Shown here in pieces: positions 59,319-64,000 of a stretch of DNA of 64,000 bases. The notes beneath the pieces are model-generated. The model did not search any database and was not told the origin of the DNA. It worked only from the letters and a program-made list of their open reading frames with translations. The first letter of the stretch is position 1; every line of letters begins with the position of its first letter. Source of the DNA: Tsuneonella sediminis (GTDB taxonomy: Bacteria > Pseudomonadota > Alphaproteobacteria > Sphingomonadales > Sphingomonadaceae); NCBI RefSeq assembly GCF_051912845.1, contig NZ_JBNCBU010000003.1, positions 62,001 to 126,000 on the forward strand, given 5' to 3'. Both the position numbers and the translations under genes were made by a program.

Positions 59319-60038
59319 ATGGCCCTGCCTCCGCTCAAACGCGTCCTCCTCAAGCTCTCGGGCGAGGTGCTGATGGGGGGGCAGCAGTTCGGGATCGATC
59401 CGTCGTTCGTCATGGAACTGGCGAAGGAAGTGAAGGCGGCGAAGGATACCGGCCTCGAGATCTGCCTCGTCATCGGCGGCGGCAACATCTTTCGCGGCAT
59501 GGCAGGTGCGGCGCAGGGCATGGACCGCGCGCAGGCCGATTACATGGGCATGCTGGCGACTGTCATGAACGCGCTGGCCATGCAGAGCGCGCTCGAGCAG
59601 ATCGGGGTGGCCACGCGGGTCCAGTCGGCGATCGAGATGGACAAGGTCTGCGAACCGGTAATCCGCCGCCGGGCGGAACGGCACCTGGAAAAGGGGCGGG
59701 TGGTGATCTTCGCGGCAGGCGTCGGTGCGCCCTATTTCACGACCGACAGCGGGGCGGCGCTGAGGGCGGCCGAGATGAAGTGCGATGCGCTTCTCAAGGG
59801 CACGAGCGTCGACGGGGTCTACGACAGCGATCCCAAGAAGAATTCCGGAGCGAAGCGTTTCGATACCGTCACCTACGACAAGGTGCTGGCAGACAATCTC
59901 AAGGTTATGGATGCCTCGGCCGTCGCGCTGTGCCGCGATAACGGGATCCCGATCGTGGTCTTCTCGATCCGCGAGCAGGGCAACCTGGCCAAGGTCCTGG
60001 AAGGCCGGGGAGTCCAGACCATAGTGCAGGGAAGCTAG
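59319..60038 (+). CDS. pyrH: UMP kinase
   Basis: Phosphorylates UMP to UDP; bacterial amino-acid-kinase-fold enzyme of 239 residues. The start at 59319 (MALPPLKRVLLKLSGEVLMGG) is preferred over the longer frame. It carries KLSGEVLMG, VIGGGNIFRG, the DYMGMLATVMNALAMQSALE helix and TSVDGVYDSDPKK. It is GTP-activated in many bacteria. It is followed by frr after 3 bases. Confidence 0.97.
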   Translation: MALPPLKRVLLKLSGEVLMGGQQFGIDPSFVMELAKEVKAAKDTGLEICLVIGGGNIFRGMAGAAQGMDRAQADYMGMLATVMNALAMQSALEQIGVATRVQSAIEMDKVCEPVIRRRAERHLEKGRVVIFAAGVGAPYFTTDSGAALRAAEMKCDALLKGTSVDGVYDSDPKKNSGAKRFDTVTYDKVLADNLKVMDASAVALCRDNGIPIVVFSIREQGNLAKVLEGRGVQTIVQGS

Positions 60039-60041
60039 ATC

Positions 60042-60599
60042 ATGGCAAAGTATGAAAAGGCCGACATCGAGCGGCGGATGCAGGGTGCGGTGGATTCGCT
60101 GAAAGGCGACCTCCAGGGCTTGCGCACTGGCCGTGCGAACACCAGCCTGCTCGATCCCGTCGTATGCGAGATCTACGGCGCGATGATGCCGCTCAATCAG
60201 GTGGCCACCGTGTCGGCTCCGGAGCCGCGGATGCTCAGCGTGCAGGTCTGGGACAAGTCGAACCTGACGGCGGTGGAAAAGGGCATCGCGCACGCCAACC
60301 TCGGGCTCAACCCCATGACCGACGGACAGACCATCCGCCTGCCGATCCCCGACCTGACCGAAGAACGCCGCAAGGAACTCGCCAAGCTCGCCGGCAAGTA
60401 TGCCGAGAACGCGAAGATCGCGATCCGCAACGTGCGCCGGGACGGGATGGAAGCGCTCAAGGAAGACGAAAAGAAGAAGGACATTTCGGAAGACGATCGC
60501 AAGCGGGGCGAGGACGAGGTCCAGAAGCTGACCGACAAGTACGTCGGTCTCGCCGACGAGGCTGCGGCGGCGAAGGAGAAGGAAATCCTCTCGCAGTGA
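60042..60599 (+). CDS. frr: Ribosome recycling factor
   Basis: Splits post-termination ribosomes with EF-G, 185 residues. It has the family opening RRMQGAVDSLKGDLQGLRTGRANTSLLD, PLNQVATVSAPEPRMLSVQVWDKS, IRLPIPDLTEERRKELAKLAGKYAENAKIAIRNVRRDG and a coiled-coil C-terminus. It starts three bases after the pyrH stop, giving the conserved pyrH-frr operon. Confidence 0.97.
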   Translation: MAKYEKADIERRMQGAVDSLKGDLQGLRTGRANTSLLDPVVCEIYGAMMPLNQVATVSAPEPRMLSVQVWDKSNLTAVEKGIAHANLGLNPMTDGQTIRLPIPDLTEERRKELAKLAGKYAENAKIAIRNVRRDGMEALKEDEKKKDISEDDRKRGEDEVQKLTDKYVGLADEAAAAKEKEILSQ

Positions 60600-60624
60600 G
60601 GGTTCGGGACGCCGGAGCGGCCTG

Positions 60625-61308
60625 ATGGCGAGCGCGGATGCGGTCGCACGTCACGTCGCGATCATAATGGATGGCAACGGGCGCTGGGCGAAGGCCCGGC
60701 ACCTGCCGCGCGCGGTCGGTCACCAGCGCGGCGTCGAGGCGGTGCGCAGGCTCGTGCGCGCGCTCGGGGACACCGGCATCGAGTGTCTGACGCTCTACGC
60801 ATTCAGCACCGAAAACTGGCGCCGGCCCGAAGAAGAGGTCGGCGACCTGATGAACCTCATGCGCAAGTTCGTGAAATCGGACCTGCCGGAATTCATCGCC
60901 AACGACGTCAAGCTGCACATCCTCGGCGACTGGCGCGGCCTTGCCCCCGACATCGTCGAAATGCTCGAGGATGCGCTGGCCAGGACCGCGGGGGGCACGC
61001 GCACGCTTGCGGTGGCGCTCAACTACGGGGCGCAGGGAGAGATCGCCCGCGCGGCCGCGAAGGCCGCGGCAGAGGGCGAGATCACGCCCGAAGCCATCGA
61101 CAAGCACCTCGACACCGCGCCGCTGCCGCCGCTCGATCTACTCATCCGCACCAGCGGCGAGGTACGGCTGTCGAATTTCCTGCTATGGCAGTGCGCCTAT
61201 GCCGAGATGATCTTCACCGAGGTGCTGTGGCCGGATTTCACCCCCGATCACCTGCGACAGGCACTCGATGAATTTGCGCGCAGGGAGAGACGCTATGGCG
61301 GACGCTGA
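60625..61308 (+). CDS. uppS: Isoprenyl transferase (undecaprenyl diphosphate synthase)
   Basis: Cis-prenyltransferase producing the C55 lipid carrier for cell-wall synthesis, 227 residues. The IPP site begins IIMDGNGRWA with D16, then GHQRGVEAVRRLVRAL, YAFSTENWRRP, VALNYGAQGEIARA and DLLIRTSGEVRLSNFLLWQ, all typical. It begins 26 bases after frr and overlaps the cdsA start by 14 bases. Confidence 0.96.
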   Translation: MASADAVARHVAIIMDGNGRWAKARHLPRAVGHQRGVEAVRRLVRALGDTGIECLTLYAFSTENWRRPEEEVGDLMNLMRKFVKSDLPEFIANDVKLHILGDWRGLAPDIVEMLEDALARTAGGTRTLAVALNYGAQGEIARAAAKAAAEGEITPEAIDKHLDTAPLPPLDLLIRTSGEVRLSNFLLWQCAYAEMIFTEVLWPDFTPDHLRQALDEFARRERRYGGR

Positions 61309-62011
61309 CGCCGCCGACCGCCGCACGAAGAGCGACTTGCCGGTCCGGCTGGCATCGGCCGCGATCATGCTGGCGGTCGCCATCGGCGCGCTGGTGGCGG
61401 GCGGAACGGTCTTCGACACTTTCGTCGTGGTCGTCACTCTCGTCGCCTTCGTGGAATTCGTGCTGCTTGTTGTGAGGGCAACTCCTGTAGTCCCCTATCG
61501 GCTTGCCGCGCTGATCGCCGGTGCGCTGTATTTCGGAATCGCCGCGGCGGTACTTGCGGGGGCGGGCGATTTCCTCATCGTGCTCGTCGTGGGCACGGTC
61601 GTGTTCACCGATACCTTTGCCTATTTCGCCGGTCGCGCGATCGGCGGGCCGAAGATCGCTGCCTCGATCAGCCCGTCGAAGACCTGGGCGGGCCTTGCGG
61701 GCGGCATGGCAGGCGCGGCGCTGTGGGTGGTCCTGTGGGTTCTCGCGATCGACGGCGGCATCGCCGGCCCCCGGTTCGAGCTGGGTCTTGCCCTCACGGC
61801 GGAAAATATCGGCACGGCGGCGCTGCTGGGTGCTGGCCTCGCCGTTCTCGCGCAGGCGGGCGATTTCCTTGAAAGCTGGCTCAAGCGGCGGGCGGGGGCC
61901 AAGGACAGTTCCAGGCTGATCCCGGGTCACGGCGGCGTGTTCGACCGGATCGACGGGATGGTGCCGGTGACGATCGCCGTGGGCGCGATGGCCGCGGCGC
62001 TGGCGAACTGA
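61295..62011 (+). CDS. cdsA: Phosphatidate cytidylyltransferase
   Basis: Makes CDP-diacylglycerol, the precursor used by PssA and others, at the inner membrane. The start at 61295 (MADADAADRRTKSDLPVR) has AGGGAGAGACGCT before it; 238 residues. There are about seven membrane segments and the CDS signature region SPSKTWAGLAGGMAG with SSRLIPGHGGVFDRIDG near the C-terminus. The stop shares one base with the dxr ATG (TGATG). It is shorter than E. coli CdsA (285), as in relatives. Confidence 0.94.
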   Translation: MADADAADRRTKSDLPVRLASAAIMLAVAIGALVAGGTVFDTFVVVVTLVAFVEFVLLVVRATPVVPYRLAALIAGALYFGIAAAVLAGAGDFLIVLVVGTVVFTDTFAYFAGRAIGGPKIAASISPSKTWAGLAGGMAGAALWVVLWVLAIDGGIAGPRFELGLALTAENIGTAALLGAGLAVLAQAGDFLESWLKRRAGAKDSSRLIPGHGGVFDRIDGMVPVTIAVGAMAAALAN

Positions 62012-63162
62012 TGCGGACCATCTCCATCCTCGGAGCGACAGGGTCGGTGGGCGCTTCGACGCTCGACCTCGTGAGGCGGAATCGCGATGCATGGCGTGTC
62101 GTCGCGCTCACGGCGAACTGCAACGTCGGGGAACTCGCTTCGCTGGCGAGGGAGTTTTCGGCCGAGGTCGCGGTCGTTGCCGACCCGGCCTGCCTTCCGG
62201 CCTTGCGCGACGCGCTCGGCGGGACCGGGATCGAGGCGGCGGGCGGCACATCGGCGCTCATCGAGGCGGCATCACGCGGCGCGGACATCACGGTCGCGGC
62301 GATCGTCGGTTGCGCGGGCCTTGCGCCGACGATGGCGGCGATCGAACAGGGCGGCAACATCGCGCTGGCCAACAAGGAGGCATTGGTCTCTGCCGGAGAA
62401 GTGATGACCGCCGCCGTCGCGAGGCACGGCGCGACGCTTCTCCCGGTCGACAGCGAACACAACGCGATATTCCAGTGCCTCGCCGGCAACCGGGTCGGCG
62501 ACGTCCGCAGGATCACCCTTACCGCGAGCGGCGGTCCGTTTCGAACGTGGTCGCAGGCCCGGCTCGAGGGGGCGACGCCCGAGCAGGCGGTCGCGCATCC
62601 AAACTGGGATATGGGCGCAAAGATCAGCGTCGATTCCGCGACCATGATGAACAAGGGGCTCGAATTCATCGAGGCTCACCACCTGTTTCCTGTCGGATTG
62701 GACCGGATTTCCATCGTGGTGCATCCGCAGAGCGTGATCCATTCGATGGTCGAATACCGGGACGGGTCAACCCTCGCGCAGCTCGGGCCGAGCGACATGC
62801 GCGTGCCGATCGCCTCGTGTCTCGCATGGCCCGAACGGATGGACACGCCGATGGCACCGCTGGACCTCGCGACGCTTGGTACGCTGACATTCCAAAAGCC
62901 CGACGAGGAGCGGTTCCCGGCCACCCGGCTAGCCCGGGAAGCGGCAGAGGCGGGAGGGGCGGCGCCGGCCGTTCTGAACGCTGCCAACGAATCGGCCGTC
63001 GCGGCCTTTCTCGCCGGCAAGATCGCGTTCACACGGATCGCACTAACGGTTGAGCGAGCACTGTCGCGCGACCTTCCGCCGCCACCCGCCTCGCTCGAGG
63101 ACGTGCTGGCGATCGACGGCGAAGCGCGGGCGCGCGCGAACGAATTGCTGGAGCTTGCCTGA
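62011..63162 (+). CDS. dxr: 1-deoxy-D-xylulose-5-phosphate reductoisomerase
   Basis: Converts DXP to MEP, the committed step of the non-mevalonate isoprenoid pathway feeding UppS and the polyprenyl synthase. The 383-residue protein has the NADPH loop GATGSVGASTLDLV, NKEALVSAGE, metal-site DSEHNAIFQ, the flexible loop ASGGPFR and MNKGLEFIEAHHLF, with the C-terminal dimer domain. It is translationally coupled to cdsA and followed by rseP one base later. Confidence 0.96.
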   Translation: MRTISILGATGSVGASTLDLVRRNRDAWRVVALTANCNVGELASLAREFSAEVAVVADPACLPALRDALGGTGIEAAGGTSALIEAASRGADITVAAIVGCAGLAPTMAAIEQGGNIALANKEALVSAGEVMTAAVARHGATLLPVDSEHNAIFQCLAGNRVGDVRRITLTASGGPFRTWSQARLEGATPEQAVAHPNWDMGAKISVDSATMMNKGLEFIEAHHLFPVGLDRISIVVHPQSVIHSMVEYRDGSTLAQLGPSDMRVPIASCLAWPERMDTPMAPLDLATLGTLTFQKPDEERFPATRLAREAAEAGGAAPAVLNAANESAVAAFLAGKIAFTRIALTVERALSRDLPPPPASLEDVLAIDGEARARANELLELA

Positions 63163-63163
63163 A

Positions 63164-64000
63164 TTGATCGAAACGCCGCCTTTCTGGTTTTACCTCGTCG
63201 GGTTCGTGCTGCTGCTCGGACCCCTGGTGACCGTCCACGAGTTCGGCCACTACCTGATGGGGCGGGTGTTCGGCGTCGGGGTCGAGGCCTTTTCGGTCGG
63301 GTTCGGCAAGGAGATCGCGGGTTTCACCGACCGGCGCGGAACGCGCTGGAAGCTCTCGGCGCTGCCCCTGGGCGGTTATTGCCAGTTCAAGGGCGACATG
63401 AACCCGGCGTCGATTCCCGATGCCGATGCCGTCGCCGCGATCCCGGCCGACGAGCGCGGTGGCAGCTTCCATCACGCCGCGTTGTGGAAGCGCGCGCTGA
63501 TCGTGGCGGCCGGGCCGATCACCAATCTCGTCGTGGCGGTGGCGATCTTCGCGGCGTTCTTCATGACAATCGGCAAGCCGATGCAGGCGGACCCGGCGGA
63601 AACCAACGTGGTTCAGCGCTTTGCGGCGGGATCGGTCGCCGAAGCTGCGGGAATCCGGGTCGGCGACCGGATCGTCGCGATCGACGGCACCCCCGTGAGC
63701 GAGTTTCGCGACATTACCGAACGCGTGCTCATGCATCCGGGCAAGGCGGTGGTGATTGCGGTCGAACGGGACGGAGAGCGGTTGCGCATCCCACTGACCA
63801 TCGGCACCGCAATCGAGACCGACCGTTTCGGCAACGAATCGCGGATCGGCCGGTTGGGCGTATGGTCGAGCCCGATCCGTTATCAGCCTGTCGGACCGCT
63901 CGAGGGGATCGCGCTCGGCTTCGAGGAGTGCGCCGACCTGACCCGGATGATGGTCACGGGTATCGGCCAGATCGTCACCGGGGATCGATCGGTCAAGGAG
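63164..64000 (+). CDS. rseP: RIP metalloprotease RseP, 5' part (3' end outside window)
   Basis: Inner-membrane site-2 protease cleaving anti-sigma factors and membrane remnants. The frame runs from a TTG at 63164 to the window end (279 codons). The start TTG gives the typical opening IETPPFWFYLVGF; no ATG lies nearby, and the dxr stop is one base before. TM1 carries the zinc motif HEFGH (H25, E26, H29), followed by a cytoplasmic/periplasmic PDZ domain (about 145-215; AGSVAEAAGIRVGDRIVAIDG). The third-helix LDG motif lies outside the window. The MEP/phospholipid/protease order matches other alphaproteobacteria. Confidence 0.93.
   Translation, partial: MIETPPFWFYLVGFVLLLGPLVTVHEFGHYLMGRVFGVGVEAFSVGFGKEIAGFTDRRGTRWKLSALPLGGYCQFKGDMNPASIPDADAVAAIPADERGGSFHHAALWKRALIVAAGPITNLVVAVAIFAAFFMTIGKPMQADPAETNVVQRFAAGSVAEAAGIRVGDRIVAIDGTPVSEFRDITERVLMHPGKAVVIAVERDGERLRIPLTIGTAIETDRFGNESRIGRLGVWSSPIRYQPVGPLEGIALGFEECADLTRMMVTGIGQIVTGDRSVKE

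Overview
The window is a GC-rich, densely packed stretch of bacterial chromosome that reads as an alphaproteobacterium of the order Sphingomonadales, most likely the Erythrobacteraceae. This rests on gene content and protein style: class I lysyl-tRNA synthetase, a GTA-type 3TM holin, DUF6356 and DUF6456 proteins, an NDUFS4-type complex I subunit, and the order ffs-dnaX-ybaB, lon-HU, psd-pssA and rpsB-tsf...pyrH-frr-uppS-cdsA-dxr-rseP. I see no rRNA, transposase, integrase, CRISPR array or plasmid/phage replication module. The window is essentially core genome with small accessory genes between housekeeping blocks.

Layout. 1-5.4 kb: end of lysK, a DUF1003 membrane protein, a prolyl-hydroxylase-like oxygenase, cytochrome b561, a secreted RcnB-type protein, a divergent azoreductase/HxlR pair sharing a cluster of TGACC half-sites, and an entericidin-like lipoprotein. 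5.4-12.3 kb: EttA, a secreted L,D-transpeptidase, a secreted M28 peptidase, an acyl-CoA dehydrogenase and a sugar MFS transporter. 12.4-16.2 kb: tRNA-Pro(TGG), tRNA-Ile2(CAT), a polysaccharide-deacetylase-like protein, a histidine-kinase-like protein with a degenerate ATPase domain, and a divergent Lrp regulator. 16.2-23.6 kb: a secreted serine hydrolase, accC-accB-aroQ, an orphan holin with an overlapping WYL-like gene, a LacI regulator, a second Lrp regulator divergent from a DUF6356 gene, and tRNA-Pro(GGG).

23.7-31.4 kb: yajC-secD-secF, a glycosyltransferase with an XRE regulator, DUF6456, GNAT and a second ABC-F ATPase. 31.4-39.2 kb: SIMPL protein, PepSY protein with a PhoP/PhoQ-like two-component system, chorismate mutase, polyprenyl diphosphate synthase, HrpB and NDUFS4. 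39.3-46.2 kb: SRP RNA, dnaX, ybaB, an orphan spore-coat-U-like protein, lon, HU, rlmB and tRNA-Tyr. 46.3-54.4 kb: a small secreted protein, mobA, a sugar porter, a second secreted M28 peptidase, a NarL-type two-component system and a divergent FabH-like synthase.

54.4-64 kb: phospholipid synthesis (psd-pssA), a small membrane protein near a LexA-like box, then the translation and envelope run rpsB-tsf, a metallophosphoesterase on the opposite strand, pyrH-frr-uppS-cdsA-dxr, and the start of rseP, cut by the window end.

Functionally the window joins protein export (YajC-SecD-SecF), translation (S2, EF-Ts, RRF, EttA, SRP RNA, tRNAs), lipid and isoprenoid supply (AccB-AccC, CdsA, PssA, Psd, Dxr, UppS, polyprenyl synthase), proteolysis (Lon, RseP) and several local regulators. 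I found no convincing undescribed multi-gene system. The best leads are the azoR/hxlR half-site cluster, the LexA-like box beside a small membrane gene, the orphan holin, and the two unusual histidine kinase genes. Sequence similarity searches could not be run, so all family names are from recognition of motifs.
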